DNA of 64,000 nucleotides from Alloalcanivorax balearicus MACL04 (lineage in GTDB: Bacteria; Pseudomonadota; Gammaproteobacteria; Pseudomonadales; Alcanivoracaceae), in contig NZ_ARXS01000022.1 of the NCBI RefSeq assembly GCF_025532145.1, positions 1 through 64,000 of the forward strand, given 5' to 3'. Shown here piece by piece: positions 9,096-18,396 of the stretch. The position numbers and the translations under genes are program-made. The number at the start of each line of letters is the position of its first letter. The first letter of the stretch is position 1. Under the pieces are notes generated by a model, which saw only the letters and a list, made by a program, of their open reading frames with translations, did no database searches and was not told the DNA's origin.

Positions 9096-11897
9096 TTGAT
9101 CAAGGACGCACCGAACCGTTCAATCTGGCTCGCACTTTCGGGCTTGCTCATCTTACTGCTGTCGGTAAGCGCGCACGCCGTGGAAGCGGTGGTCATCAAC
9201 CACGGCGACGATGACCTCTCGCCCTATTCCCACCTCGGCTATTTCTGCGCCCCGGCCAATCAAGTACCCGACCGCAACACCCTGACCCGTGATCTGCAAC
9301 GCTGGCCGTGGCAACCGGCCGGTGAGCACGCCCCCAATCTCGGCTTCACCCGGGACCATTGCTGGTTCCGGCTGGCGGTGGAGAACCGCGATCCGGCGCG
9401 CACCGACTGGCGCGTGGAAATCCCCTACGGCCTGCTGGGGCGGATACAAGTGTACGTGCTGGACGGGCAAAATGCGCAACTCTCGGAGTATCGGGCCGGG
9501 ATCGATCTGCCCTTCAAGGCGCGCCCGGACCACCACGCCCTGCCGGCATTCCCGTTAACCCTGCCCGCCGGCGAGCCGCGCACCGTACTGATGCTGGTGG
9601 ATTCCGCCCACAGCATTCAACTGCCCATGCAGTTGCTCAGTTCCGAACGTTTTCATCAGCAGTTGCAGCACAGGACGCTGCTGCAAGGCCTGTTCTTCGG
9701 CGGCATGCTGGTGATGATTCTCTACAATCTGGTGCTGTTCTTCACCATCCGCGAGCGGGTTTATCTGCTGTACGTTTGCTGGTCCCTGGTGGTGACCCTG
9801 TTCATGGCCACGTTACACGGATTCAGCCAGCAATATCTGTGGCCGGGTTCCGCTTTGATCAGTCAGTACTCGGTGCATTACCTGCTGCCGCTGATCGTCA
9901 TCATGCCGTCGTTGTTCAGCCTTAATTTCCTCAGTCTGGCGGAGCGGGCACCGCCGCTGGCCCAGTTGCTCAGGGGGCTGGTGACGATGGGAGTGGTTCT
10001 GCTGCTAGCGGCCCCCTTCATCAGCCGCGATACGCTCATCCCGATCTGCGTGCTGGCGATCCTGGTCATGGATGTCAGCATCATGGCGGTGGCGGTGGCC
10101 CGGGCTCTGGCCGGGGATCCCGACGCTCGTATTTTCACTCTGGCCTGGACCTGCTTCATGATCGGCGCCGCCACCATGGCGTTGAACAAGTACGGCGTAC
10201 TGCCACGAACCACACTCACCGAGAATCTGGCGCAAATCGGCGTGTTCCTGGACGTGGTGCTGTTGTCCCTGGCGCTGGCCCGGCGTATCACCCGGCTCAA
10301 GGAGGCCCACGCCCATTCCGTACGCGACAAGGCGGTGGCCGAGATGGAAGCGTTCAAGGCCGGCGCCCGCAACCAGGCCAAGAGCGAGTTCCTGGCCACC
10401 ATGAGCCACGAAATCCGCACCCCCATGAACGGCATCATCGGCATGACCGACTTGCTGCGGCGTACTGATCTGACTCACCAGCAGGGTCAGTATGTGGACA
10501 CCATTTACCAGTCCACCCAATCACTGGTGACGGTCATCAATGACATTCTCGATTACTCCCGTATCGAGTCCGGCAAGCTGGAACTGGAGCTTCAGGAAGT
10601 GGACCTGGAGGCCCTGGTGGACGATTGCGTGCGACTGTTTACCGCCCGCGCCAACGAAAAACGGCTGCCCTTGTACACCTACATCGACTCGCGGGTACCG
10701 CAGTACATCCAGGCCGACCCGATCCGCCTCAAACAGATTCTCACCAATCTGCTCAGTAACGCCTTCAAATTCACCGATCGCGGCCAGGTGGCACTGCACC
10801 TGACCGTGCGTCAGTCACCCGACGACCAGGGCTATTGCGTGCTGATGATGGAGGTGGTGGACACCGGCATCGGCCTGGACGAGGCGCAACAGCGTAATCT
10901 GTTCCAAGTGTTCAACCAGAGCCCCCACGGCGCCCGCCACAAGGCCCAGGGGGCCGGACTCGGGCTGACCATCTGCAAACGGCTGGTGCAGTTGATGGGC
11001 GGCGAGATCGGCGTATCCAGCTCGCTGGGGCGCGGTGCCACCTTCTGGTTGACCCTGCCCACCCGGGTTCAGCGCGGTCCACGGCAGGACCGGCCTCTGG
11101 CCGGCCGCAAGGTCATGCTGCTCAATCAGGACGCGGCCCTGTCGTTGAGCCTGTCCCAGTTGCTCACCCGCTGGGGCCTGCAAGTGTATGAGAACAGCGA
11201 TGCCCGCGAAGCCCTGAACACCCGCCCGGCGGACCTTGAGGTGGATCTTCTGATCGCGGCGGAGGACAACCTGCAGCTGTGCGACGACCTGCTGGCCGTG
11301 CGACGCGCCTTCGGCAATCCGCCCCTGATGATCCTGCAGACTATTGGCGCCCAGTTGGAAGGCGAACTGCCGGAAGACATGTTGCTGCTGGAAACACCGG
11401 TATCGTCCCGGGGCCTGAAAAACACCCTGGGCCAGTTGCTGCGGCAGCAGCAACCGCCTCCTCCCGAGGCAGGCCCGCGCCCCACTGTCAGCGGCTCACC
11501 GCTGGCCCGGCTGAATGTCATGGTGGTGGAAGACAACGCGGTGAACCAGTTGGTGATCGATTCCATCCTGCGGTCACTGGGCATTCACGCCACCCTCCTC
11601 GACCACGGCGGTCAGGCGCTGGAACACGCGATGCGGACGCCGGGGGGCTGGGACGTGATCTTCATGGACTGCGAAATGCCGGTCATGGACGGCTATCAGG
11701 CCACCCGCGAAATCCGCCAATTCGAGGCGGACCGGGAAGTGGACCCGAGCTGGATCATCGCGCTGTCCGCCCACGCCACCAACGACTACGTGCAGAAAGC
11801 ACGGGAAGCCGGCGTGGACGACTACCTCAGCAAACCCGTCTCCCGCGACCAGGTGATGGAGGCGCTGCAACGCAACCGGGCCATCGCCAATCTGTGA
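9096..11897 (+). CDS. Hybrid sensor histidine kinase with 7TMR-DISM sensor
   Basis: 933 aa, TTG start. Order: signal peptide (cleavage after about AHA), periplasmic 7TMR-DISMED2 domain (about 45-175), seven-helix 7TM-DISM block (about 190-400), HisKA with phospho-acceptor H438 in [13 protein letters not shown], HATPase with DTGIGLD and GAGLGLTIC boxes, a receiver-like domain (about 670-780), and a C-terminal receiver with phosphorylation site D858 in [11 protein letters not shown]. The first receiver-like domain has lost the acceptor Asp (LLIAAEDN in its place) and is degenerate. The DISM sensor suggests carbohydrate or small-molecule sensing. No HPt domain or partner regulator is adjacent. 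Confidence 0.92.
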   Translation: MIKDAPNRSIWLALSGLLILLLSVSAHAVEAVVINHGDDDLSPYSHLGYFCAPANQVPDRNTLTRDLQRWPWQPAGEHAPNLGFTRDHCWFRLAVENRDPARTDWRVEIPYGLLGRIQVYVLDGQNAQLSEYRAGIDLPFKARPDHHALPAFPLTLPAGEPRTVLMLVDSAHSIQLPMQLLSSERFHQQLQHRTLLQGLFFGGMLVMILYNLVLFFTIRERVYLLYVCWSLVVTLFMATLHGFSQQYLWPGSALISQYSVHYLLPLIVIMPSLFSLNFLSLAERAPPLAQLLRGLVTMGVVLLLAAPFISRDTLIPICVLAILVMDVSIMAVAVARALAGDPDARIFTLAWTCFMIGAATMALNKYGVLPRTTLTENLAQIGVFLDVVLLSLALARRITRLKEAHAHSVRDKAVAEMEAFKAGARNQAKSEFLATMSHEIRTPMNGIIGMTDLLRRTDLTHQQGQYVDTIYQSTQSLVTVINDILDYSRIESGKLELELQEVDLEALVDDCVRLFTARANEKRLPLYTYIDSRVPQYIQADPIRLKQILTNLLSNAFKFTDRGQVALHLTVRQSPDDQGYCVLMMEVVDTGIGLDEAQQRNLFQVFNQSPHGARHKAQGAGLGLTICKRLVQLMGGEIGVSSSLGRGATFWLTLPTRVQRGPRQDRPLAGRKVMLLNQDAALSLSLSQLLTRWGLQVYENSDAREALNTRPADLEVDLLIAAEDNLQLCDDLLAVRRAFGNPPLMILQTIGAQLEGELPEDMLLLETPVSSRGLKNTLGQLLRQQQPPPPEAGPRPTVSGSPLARLNVMVVEDNAVNQLVIDSILRSLGIHATLLDHGGQALEHAMRTPGGWDVIFMDCEMPVMDGYQATREIRQFEADREVDPSWIIALSAHATNDYVQKAREAGVDDYLSKPVSRDQVMEALQRNRAIANL

Positions 11898-11903
11898 GCC
11901 CAG

Positions 11904-11929
11904 CAATCGCGGCTCGTGAGTCGCGATTG
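11904..11929. repeat. Short palindrome after the kinase gene
   Basis: Eight-bp arms CAATCGCG and CGCGATTG flank a 10-base loop, six bases past the kinase stop codon. The right half (GAGTCGCGATTGG) recurs at 57195-57207 inside another repeat, so it may be a mobile REP-like fragment. There is no T-run, so it is not a standard terminator. Confidence 0.5.
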
Positions 11930-12018
11930 GCCGGCTGCCCCGGTTCGAATCAGGCGTGAAAATAACCGCCATGGCCAGTATCATAGCCGGTCCGATTCCG
12001 TCCACGATGTAGTCTTTC

Positions 12019-14052
12019 ATGAGCGACCAAACCCGTAAGATCCTGGTTACCAGCGCCCTGCCCTACGCCAATGGCCCGATTCACCTGGGCCATCTGCTGG
12101 AATACATTCAGACCGACATCTGGGTGCGCTTCCAGAAACTGCGTGGCGTCAATTGCCTTTATGTCTGCGCCGACGACGCTCACGGCACCGCCATCATGCT
12201 CAAGGCGCAGGAAAACGGCATCACGCCGGAGCAGCAGATCGCCCAGGTGAAAGCCGATCACGAACGGGATTTCGCCGACTTTCTGATCCGCTTCGATAAC
12301 TACTACAGCACCCACAGCCCGGAGAACAAAGCGCTCTCCGAAATGGTGTTCCAGCGCAACAAAGACGCCGGCTACATCGTCGAGAAGACCATCACCCAGC
12401 TTTACGACCCGGAAAAGGGCATGTTCCTGGCGGACCGCTTCGTCCGCGGCACCTGCCCGAAATGCAAATCCCCGGATCAGTACGGCGACAACTGCGAGGT
12501 GTGCGGCGCCACCTACTCGCCAGCGGAGCTGATCAATCCCTATTCCGCCATCAGCGGCGCCACTCCGGTGGAAAAAGACGTCACTCAGTTATTCTTCGAC
12601 CTGCCTCAGTTCGAACCGTTGCTGCGCGAATGGACCCGCTCCGGCTCCCTCCAGGAAGGCGTGGCCAACAAGCTTCAGGAATGGATGGAAGACCTGCAGC
12701 CCTGGGACATCTCCCGGGAGGCTCCCTATTTCGGCTTCGAAATTCCCGGCTATCCGGGCAAGTTCTTCTATGTCTGGCTGGACGCACCGATCGGTTACAT
12801 GGCCAGCTTCCAGAACCTTTGCCAGCGCGAGGGGCTGGATTTCGATGAATACTGGCAGCCGGACTCCAAGACCGAGCTGTATCATTTCATCGGCAAGGAC
12901 ATCATCAACTTCCATGGCCTGTTCTGGCCGGCGATGCTGGATGGCGCCGGGCTACGCAAACCCACCGCCATCTTCAGCCATGGCTTTGTCACCGTGAACG
13001 GCGCCAAGATGTCCAAATCCCGCGGCACCTTCATCAAGGCACGCACCTATCTGGAGCATCTGAACCCGGAGTACCTGCGCTATTATTTCGCCGCCAAACT
13101 CAACAACCGGGTGGACGACTTCGATCTCAACCTGACCGACTTCGCCCAGCGCGTGAACACCGACCTGGTCGGCAAGGTGGTGAACATCGCCAGCCGCACC
13201 GGTAACTTCGTCAAGAAATTCGGCGGTACTCTGAGTGCCCAGATGGATAATCCATTACTGGTGCGAGAAGCCCAGGAAGCGGCCCCTCGCATCGCCGAAT
13301 TCTATGAACAACGGGAGTTCGGCAAGGCCATGCGCGAGATCATGGCGCTGGCCGATCACGCCAACGGCTACATCGCCGACAAGGCCCCCTGGACCCTGGC
13401 CAAGGAAGAGGGTCGGGAACAGGAAGTCCTGGCTGTGTGTACCACTGCCCTGAACGTGTTCCGCCTGCTGACGCTGTATCTGAAACCGGTATTGCCGGGT
13501 CTGGCGGAGCGGGCTGAGCAATTCCTGGCGGTCGAGCCGATGACCTGGGCGGATGCCGACAAGCTGCTGCTGGAGCACCCGATCAACAAGTTCACCCCGT
13601 TGATGGCGCGAGTGGATATGGCCCATATCGAAGCCATGCTGGAAGCGTCCAAGGATTCCACGCCGGCGGCGGCAACGAAAAAGGAAGACGACAAAGCGGC
13701 CAGGGCGGCGGAGCAAAGTGATGGTCACATTGATATCAGTGATTTCAGCAAAGTGCAGCTGCGCGTCGCCAGGGTGATCGAAGCGTCCCACGTGGAAGGT
13801 GCCGATAAACTGTTGTGTCTGCGGCTGGACGTCGGCGCACTCGGCGAGCGCACCGTATTTTCCGGTATCAAAGCCAAATACAGCCCGGAACAATTGGACG
13901 GCCGGTTGCTGGTACTGGTAGCCAATCTGGCGCCACGCAAGATGAAATTCGGTGTTTCCGAAGGCATGATTCTGGCCGCCGGCCCCGGTGGCGAGGATAT
14001 CTTCCTGCTGTCCCCGGACAGCGGCGCCGAACCCGGCATGGAAGTGGGCTGA
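12019..14052 (+). CDS. metG: Methionyl-tRNA synthetase
   Basis: 677 aa. It charges tRNA-Met for initiation and elongation. The HIGH-type motif is HLGH (22-25) within [14 protein letters not shown]. The zinc knuckle is [18 protein letters not shown], the second catalytic motif is KMSKS (330-334), and there is a C-terminal EMAP-like tRNA-binding domain (from about residue 575, [24 protein letters not shown] region). The length matches the E. coli-type dimeric enzyme. A short Ala/Lys/Glu linker (about 545-575) joins the body to the C-terminal domain. The gene is alone, converging on the Spy-like gene through a shared terminator. Confidence 0.98.
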   Translation: MSDQTRKILVTSALPYANGPIHLGHLLEYIQTDIWVRFQKLRGVNCLYVCADDAHGTAIMLKAQENGITPEQQIAQVKADHERDFADFLIRFDNYYSTHSPENKALSEMVFQRNKDAGYIVEKTITQLYDPEKGMFLADRFVRGTCPKCKSPDQYGDNCEVCGATYSPAELINPYSAISGATPVEKDVTQLFFDLPQFEPLLREWTRSGSLQEGVANKLQEWMEDLQPWDISREAPYFGFEIPGYPGKFFYVWLDAPIGYMASFQNLCQREGLDFDEYWQPDSKTELYHFIGKDIINFHGLFWPAMLDGAGLRKPTAIFSHGFVTVNGAKMSKSRGTFIKARTYLEHLNPEYLRYYFAAKLNNRVDDFDLNLTDFAQRVNTDLVGKVVNIASRTGNFVKKFGGTLSAQMDNPLLVREAQEAAPRIAEFYEQREFGKAMREIMALADHANGYIADKAPWTLAKEEGREQEVLAVCTTALNVFRLLTLYLKPVLPGLAERAEQFLAVEPMTWADADKLLLEHPINKFTPLMARVDMAHIEAMLEASKDSTPAAATKKEDDKAARAAEQSDGHIDISDFSKVQLRVARVIEASHVEGADKLLCLRLDVGALGERTVFSGIKAKYSPEQLDGRLLVLVANLAPRKMKFGVSEGMILAAGPGGEDIFLLSPDSGAEPGMEVG

Positions 14053-14162
14053 ACAAAACGGTCATGGACGGTGGCTAAAAAAGGTTCATCGCGAAATAAC
14101 GGGAATGTGGGCCTCCATCGGGGAGGCGGGCTCCACAACGGCGGCCGCCGGCACAGAAGGGG

Positions 14163-14191
14163 CTACGAAGCCGCTGTGGGAGCTTTAGCGG
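14163..14191. repeat. REP-like half element, copy D (inverted)
   Basis: Read on the minus strand, the sequence AAGCTCCCACAGCGGCTTCG matches copy A (78-97) except for one base. Only the half-element is present, so the palindromic partner has been lost or has diverged. Confidence 0.6.
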
Positions 14192-14247
14192 CCGCCGAAT
14201 TTGTGTCTCCAAGGCCAGAAGAGCACCATGCTTTCCGGTCACCTCGA

Positions 14248-14319
14248 AGCGGAGCCGCGTTACGCCTTTGCGGGACCCTGCTTCACGGCGTTCCCGCAAA
14301 GACGTGACGCGGCTCCGCT
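14248..14319. repeat. Long imperfect inverted repeat
   Basis: Arms of 28 bp (14248-14275 and 14292-14319) match at 26 positions and enclose a 16-base loop. The arms begin AGCGGAGCCGCGT and end with the complementary GCGGCTCCGCT. There is no T-run. It may be a REP-like unit distinct from copies A-D, or an RNA-stabilising hairpin after metG. Confidence 0.65.
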
Positions 14320-14374
14320 GTCCATGACGGAGGGCAATTCCAGTTCCCGACAAACCGCGATGAACCAAAAAAAA

Positions 14375-14398
14375 GCGGGCCTAAAGGCCCGCTTTTTT
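14375..14398. terminator. Bidirectional terminator between metG and the Spy-like gene
   Basis: Stem GCGGGCC/GGCCCGC with loop TAAA, preceded by a run of eight A and followed by six T. It can act on both strands and serves the two convergent genes. Confidence 0.85.
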
Positions 14399-14416
14399 CG
14401 CCAGACAACCTCGCGT

Positions 14417-14875
14417 TTAGCGTTGTTGCTGCTGTTGTTGTTGCTGCATCTGCTGCATACGCTGTTGCATCTGACGCTGCTGTTCCTCCATTTTCTTCTG
14501 CAGCTCGGCGCGTTGCTCTTCGGTCATCACCGATTCCACCTGAGCTTGCAGCAGTACTGTTTTACCGGTGATCTCGCCCATCACTTCGCCCAGTTTCTTC
14601 GCCGTGCGAGTAATATTGCGCTCGCTGTAACCGGGCTTCACTTCGCCTTGCAGCTTTTCCTGAAGGCTGCGAGCTTCCGTCTGGAGCTTGCGGACCTCAG
14701 CATCGGTGGACTGAATCAGACCACGGATTTCCTTCTGCTGATCGTCGGTCAGATTGACCAGACTGGCCAGCTGAGCCACTTCATCCGGCTGCCCAGCCTG
14801 CTGCGCCTGAGCGGCCAGCGGCAAGCTCAGAGTCAAAGCGGTCAGGGCCACGCCGAGCAATCGAAAAAGTTTCAT
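14417..14875 (-). CDS. Spy/CpxP-like periplasmic protein with Gln-rich tail
   Basis: 152 aa from the ATG at 14875, chosen because GGAG lies five bases upstream and the signal peptide (MKLFRLLGVALTALTL, cleavage after AQA) starts there. The mature part is all-helical, with VNLTDDQQKEIRGLI and ESVMTEEQRAELQKK segments. These are the LTxxQ-like repeats of the Spy/CpxP family of periplasmic chaperones and stress sensors. The C-terminal 30 residues are almost only Met, Gln, Arg and Glu, ending in a poly-Gln run. Envelope-stress regulation is expected from the family but no operator was identified. Confidence 0.7.
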   Translation of the reverse strand: MKLFRLLGVALTALTLSLPLAAQAQQAGQPDEVAQLASLVNLTDDQQKEIRGLIQSTDAEVRKLQTEARSLQEKLQGEVKPGYSERNITRTAKKLGEVMGEITGKTVLLQAQVESVMTEEQRAELQKKMEEQQRQMQQRMQQMQQQQQQQQR

Positions 14876-15065
14876 AACATCTCCATTGAAATTCATCTTC
14901 AGGTCCGATACGCCGTGTACCCTATCTCATTCCCCCGGGAAAAACGCGATGCGGTATGGAAAACACGACACTTTTTACGCTTGTTCAACATCAGCTGCCC
15001 GCCGCCGGGACGGGCGCTATCCGTGATTCTCGCGCCTTCGCTACCCTGCATGAGAAGGAGGGTTG

Positions 15066-16973
15066 ATGTCCAGTACCCCGGATCTCCCGCCGGTCCTGGC
15101 CGGACCGATTCTGAGACGATTGGAAGAACGACGCCTGGTACTGTGGCTGGTCGCTTCCCACGATCTGGATTTGCATCTGCACCTGTTCGAAGCGGATCCG
15201 CAGGGCGCACAACCGGACCGGCAATGGCCTCTGAACGCCGACAACTGCCGCAGGCTGCCGGTCGGCGCCGCGGCGGTATTGCACCTGATCGATCTGCCAC
15301 TGACCTCTTCATTGCCCGAGGGGCAAGAAGTCGGCTACGACCTGATCATCAACGGCCAAGGGGCGGTAGCGGACTGGGCGCCCCATTTGCTGCACGCCGG
15401 CCAGCGCCGCCCCAGCCTGGTATGGCGGCGGCGTCTTACCAATCTGTTGCACGGCTCCTGCCGCAAGCCCCACCAGCCCGGGCCGGACGGGCTGGCGCGG
15501 GCGGATCAGGTGGTGGCGGACTCGCTCGGTGATGCCGAAGCGCGCCCTAACCTGCTGCTGCTCACCGGCGACCAGATCTATGCCGATGACGTGGCCATGC
15601 CGATGCTGGCCACCGTCCATGCCCTGATTGCCCGGCTCGGGCTGGTCGATGAAACCCTGGAAGGTGCCCGCGTTGGAGACAGCCAGGCGCTTTACCAACA
15701 CCAGGACGGCTTCCACCGGCAACGCCTGCTGCCGGCGGTGGAAAGTGGCCGCGCCCTGCGCAAACGCTTTTTCGGTGGCGTGCGCAAGCCGATCTTCACC
15801 ACCGCCAGCGCCGATCGCCACCTGGTCACGTTCGCCGAAGTGATCGCCATGTATCTGCTGGCCTGGTCACCGATCCCCTGGAATCTGGCCGAGCCGCGCC
15901 CTCCTCTCCTGGACGCCACCGACCAGGAACAGTATCAGCGCGAAGCGCGGGCCTTGGCCGCGTTCCGGGAGCAGATGCCAGCGGTGGCCAGGGCCCTGGC
16001 GCATCTACCGACGTTGATGATCTTCGACGATCACGATGTCACCGACGATTGGAATCTGACCGCCGACTGGGAGTTGACCGCCTACGGCCAGCCCTTTTCA
16101 CGCCGCATCATCGGCAACGCCCTGATCGCCTACCTGCTCTGTCAGGGCTGGGGTAACGCGCCGGACCGGGTGGCGCCTCTGATCGATGACGCCGCCGCGT
16201 TGCTCAGCGACGGCACCGGTGCTCTGGTTATGGCGTCCCAGGACGCACTGATCACCCGCCTGCTGCGTTTTGAAGGCTGGCATTATCAATGGCCGGGCAC
16301 GCCCAAACTGATCGTGCTGGACACCCGCACCCGCCGCTGGCGCAGCGAGCGCCGCCCTACCCGCCCTTCCGGGCTGTTGGATTGGGAGGCGCTCTCCGAA
16401 CTGCAACAAGCCTTGCTCGGCGAGGAAGCGGTGGTGGTGGTTTCACCGGCCCCAATGTTCGGCGTGAAATTGATCGAGACCGTGCAGCGGCTGTTCACTC
16501 TGATCGGCAAGCCGTTGATGGTGGACGCCGAAAACTGGATGGCGCACCCGGGGGCCGCCCGGGTTCTGCTGAATATCTTCCGGCACTCCCGCACCCCGGC
16601 CAACTACGTGATCCTGTCCGGGGATGTGCACTATTCCTTCGTCTACCGGATCCGCATCCGTCACCGCGACGGCGGCCCGCGCATCTGGCAGATCACCGAC
16701 AGCGGCCTGCGCAACCGTTTCCCGGAGCGGCTGCTGGAATGGTTCGACCGGCTCAACCGCTGGCTTTATGCCCCCTGGTCGCCACTCAACGCTTTCACCA
16801 AACGCCGCCGGCTGGCGGTGACGCCCTACCGGCCCGATCCCCATGAAGCCGGCCGGCGCCTGCTGAACCGTGCGGGCATTGGCCGGGTCTGGCTGGATGC
16901 CGACGGCGCTCCGGCGCGAATCCGGCATCTGGGCGCCGATGGCCGCGATGCCGAATTCGAGCCGGATGACTGA
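15066..16973 (+). CDS. Large PhoD-like metallophosphatase
   Basis: 635 aa from the ATG at 15066. AAGGAGG lies four bases upstream, so ATG is preferred to the in-frame TTG one codon earlier. Metal motifs are LLHGSCRKPH (about 142-151), LLLTGDQIYADD, LMIFDDHDVTDDWN and VILSGDVHYSF, the PhoD/calcineurin-like pattern. It is longer than typical PhoD because of an N-terminal beta-rich segment of about 130 residues and a long insertion between the second and third motifs. No signal peptide. It resembles cytoplasmic PhoD-like proteins of unknown substrate seen in many Proteobacteria. Confidence 0.82.
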   Translation: MSSTPDLPPVLAGPILRRLEERRLVLWLVASHDLDLHLHLFEADPQGAQPDRQWPLNADNCRRLPVGAAAVLHLIDLPLTSSLPEGQEVGYDLIINGQGAVADWAPHLLHAGQRRPSLVWRRRLTNLLHGSCRKPHQPGPDGLARADQVVADSLGDAEARPNLLLLTGDQIYADDVAMPMLATVHALIARLGLVDETLEGARVGDSQALYQHQDGFHRQRLLPAVESGRALRKRFFGGVRKPIFTTASADRHLVTFAEVIAMYLLAWSPIPWNLAEPRPPLLDATDQEQYQREARALAAFREQMPAVARALAHLPTLMIFDDHDVTDDWNLTADWELTAYGQPFSRRIIGNALIAYLLCQGWGNAPDRVAPLIDDAAALLSDGTGALVMASQDALITRLLRFEGWHYQWPGTPKLIVLDTRTRRWRSERRPTRPSGLLDWEALSELQQALLGEEAVVVVSPAPMFGVKLIETVQRLFTLIGKPLMVDAENWMAHPGAARVLLNIFRHSRTPANYVILSGDVHYSFVYRIRIRHRDGGPRIWQITDSGLRNRFPERLLEWFDRLNRWLYAPWSPLNAFTKRRRLAVTPYRPDPHEAGRRLLNRAGIGRVWLDADGAPARIRHLGADGRDAEFEPDD

Positions 16974-17080
16974 GTGCCGCTTGATCCACAACAAACCCGG
17001 AGGCAGGTCATCACCGCATAATCCAGCCTGAGAGGCGGTTTCTTATAACGAAACCGACGGGTAGGGTAAACAAAACCGTC

Positions 17081-17109
17081 TTGTTCGGCATATTTCCCTG
17101 TCCCATACT
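17081..17109 (+). promoter_or_regulatory. Candidate sigma-70 promoter of the rnf operon
   Basis: TTGTTC (17081-17086) and CATACT (17104-17109) are separated by exactly 17 bp, about 75 bp before the rsxA start. Both boxes are imperfect matches to the consensus, so this is a candidate only. Confidence 0.35.
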
Positions 17110-17183
17110 ATGCCGCCTTCATAAACTGGTGAGAAAACAGGCCCGCGGCGCCTTGGCGTCGAGCGGCCGGACGGGCCCCTGTA

Positions 17184-17768
17184 ATGACCGACTACCTGCT
17201 CATTCTTGTCAGCGCGGTGCTGGTGAATAACTTCGTGCTGGTCCAGTTCCTGGGCCTGTGCCCGTTCATGGGTGTCTCCAATAAAGTGGAGACCGCCATC
17301 GGCATGTCCCTGGCCACCACTTTCGTGTTGACGCTGTCGTCGGTGCTCGCCTATCTCACCTGGGCTTATATCCTCCAGCCGCTGTCGCTGGAATACCTCC
17401 GTACCATCAGCTTCATCCTGGTGATCGCGGTGGCGGTGCAATTCACCGAAATGTTCGTCAAGAAAGCCAGCCCGCTGCTGTATCGGGTGCTGGGGGTGTT
17501 CCTGCCGCTGATCACTTCCAACTGCGCGGTGCTTGGCGTGGCGCTGCTGAACGTGCGCCAGGAAGACGCCACCTTCATGACCTCGCTGACCTATGGGTTC
17601 GGCGCCGCCCTCGGTTTTTCCCTGGTGCTGATACTGTTCGCCGCCATGCGTGAGCGGATCGCCGCCGCCGACGTGCCGGAAGCGTTTCGCGGACCCAGTA
17701 TCGGCCTGATCACCGCCGGTCTGATGTCACTGGCGTTCATGGGGTTTTCCGGGCTGGTGAAGATATGA
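17184..17768 (+). CDS. rsxA: Rnf/Rsx electron transport complex subunit A
   Basis: 194 aa integral membrane subunit with about six hydrophobic helices. The start [30 protein letters not shown] pattern and the mirror motif [14 protein letters not shown] are diagnostic of RnfA/RsxA. Paired with RsxE, it holds an iron-sulphur centre at the membrane core of the complex that couples ferredoxin/NADH electron flow to ion movement. First gene of the six-gene operon; rsxB follows after 43 bp. Confidence 0.97.
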   Translation: MTDYLLILVSAVLVNNFVLVQFLGLCPFMGVSNKVETAIGMSLATTFVLTLSSVLAYLTWAYILQPLSLEYLRTISFILVIAVAVQFTEMFVKKASPLLYRVLGVFLPLITSNCAVLGVALLNVRQEDATFMTSLTYGFGAALGFSLVLILFAAMRERIAAADVPEAFRGPSIGLITAGLMSLAFMGFSGLVKI

Positions 17769-17811
17769 AGACGCCAGACGCCAAGTGCGCGGCTCATTCG
17801 GAGGCGCGATC

Positions 17812-18396
17812 ATGACCACGATCCTGATTGCCATCGCCGCGCTGCTGGCTCTGGCCGCCGTGTTCGGCGCCGCGCTGGGCTTCGCCTCGGAGAAATTCAA
17901 GGTCGAGGGTGATCCCATCGTCGATCAGATCGACGCCCTGTTGCCGCAAACCCAATGCGGCCAATGCGGCCATCCCGGCTGCCGTCCCTATGCCGAAGCC
18001 ATCGCCAACGGCGAGGAACACAACCGCTGCCCGCCCGGCGGCGAGGTAACGGTGGAAGCGCTGGCCGAACTGCTTGGCCGCGAAGTGCTGCCGCTGGACG
18101 ACGATGGCAGCGAGGATGCCACGGTGAAGAAAGTGGCCTATATCCGCGAGGACGAGTGCATCGGCTGCACCAAGTGCATCCAGGCCTGTCCGGTGGACGC
18201 CATCGTTGGCGCCGCCAAACTGATGCACACGGTGATCGTCGATGAGTGCACCGGCTGCGATCTGTGCGTGGAACCCTGCCCGGTGGACTGCATCGACATG
18301 GTGCCGGTGGCCCCAACCCTCGGAACCTGGACCTGGCAGCGGCCGGCCGGCGCTGGCCAAAGCCCCGAACAACGCATCGACGTGGTGAATCTGTGA
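17812..18396 (+). CDS. rsxB: Rnf/Rsx complex iron-sulphur subunit B
   Basis: 194 aa from ATG 17812. It has an N-terminal membrane anchor (residues 3-24), then a 4Fe-4S motif formed by C49, C52, C57 and C73. Two ferredoxin-type clusters follow ([12 protein letters not shown] and [12 protein letters not shown]). It passes electrons between RsxC and the membrane subunits. The stop overlaps the rsxC start (TGATG), so translation is coupled. Confidence 0.97.
   Translation: MTTILIAIAALLALAAVFGAALGFASEKFKVEGDPIVDQIDALLPQTQCGQCGHPGCRPYAEAIANGEEHNRCPPGGEVTVEALAELLGREVLPLDDDGSEDATVKKVAYIREDECIGCTKCIQACPVDAIVGAAKLMHTVIVDECTGCDLCVEPCPVDCIDMVPVAPTLGTWTWQRPAGAGQSPEQRIDVVNL

Larger units (their letters stand above)
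14053..14416. other. 364-bp intergenic region with repeats
   Basis: No gene is supported here. Going rightward it holds a GC-rich stretch with an inverted REP-like copy (14163-14191), a long imperfect palindrome (14248-14319) and the terminator at 14375-14398. An open frame starting at 14201 and running into the next gene (443 aa) has no recognisable protein character and is judged spurious. Confidence 0.6.

Noticed and set aside
14201-15532. 443-aa plus-strand open frame
   Set aside because: It runs through a terminator, the antisense of the Spy-like gene and out-of-frame PhoD-like coding sequence; no domain is visible.
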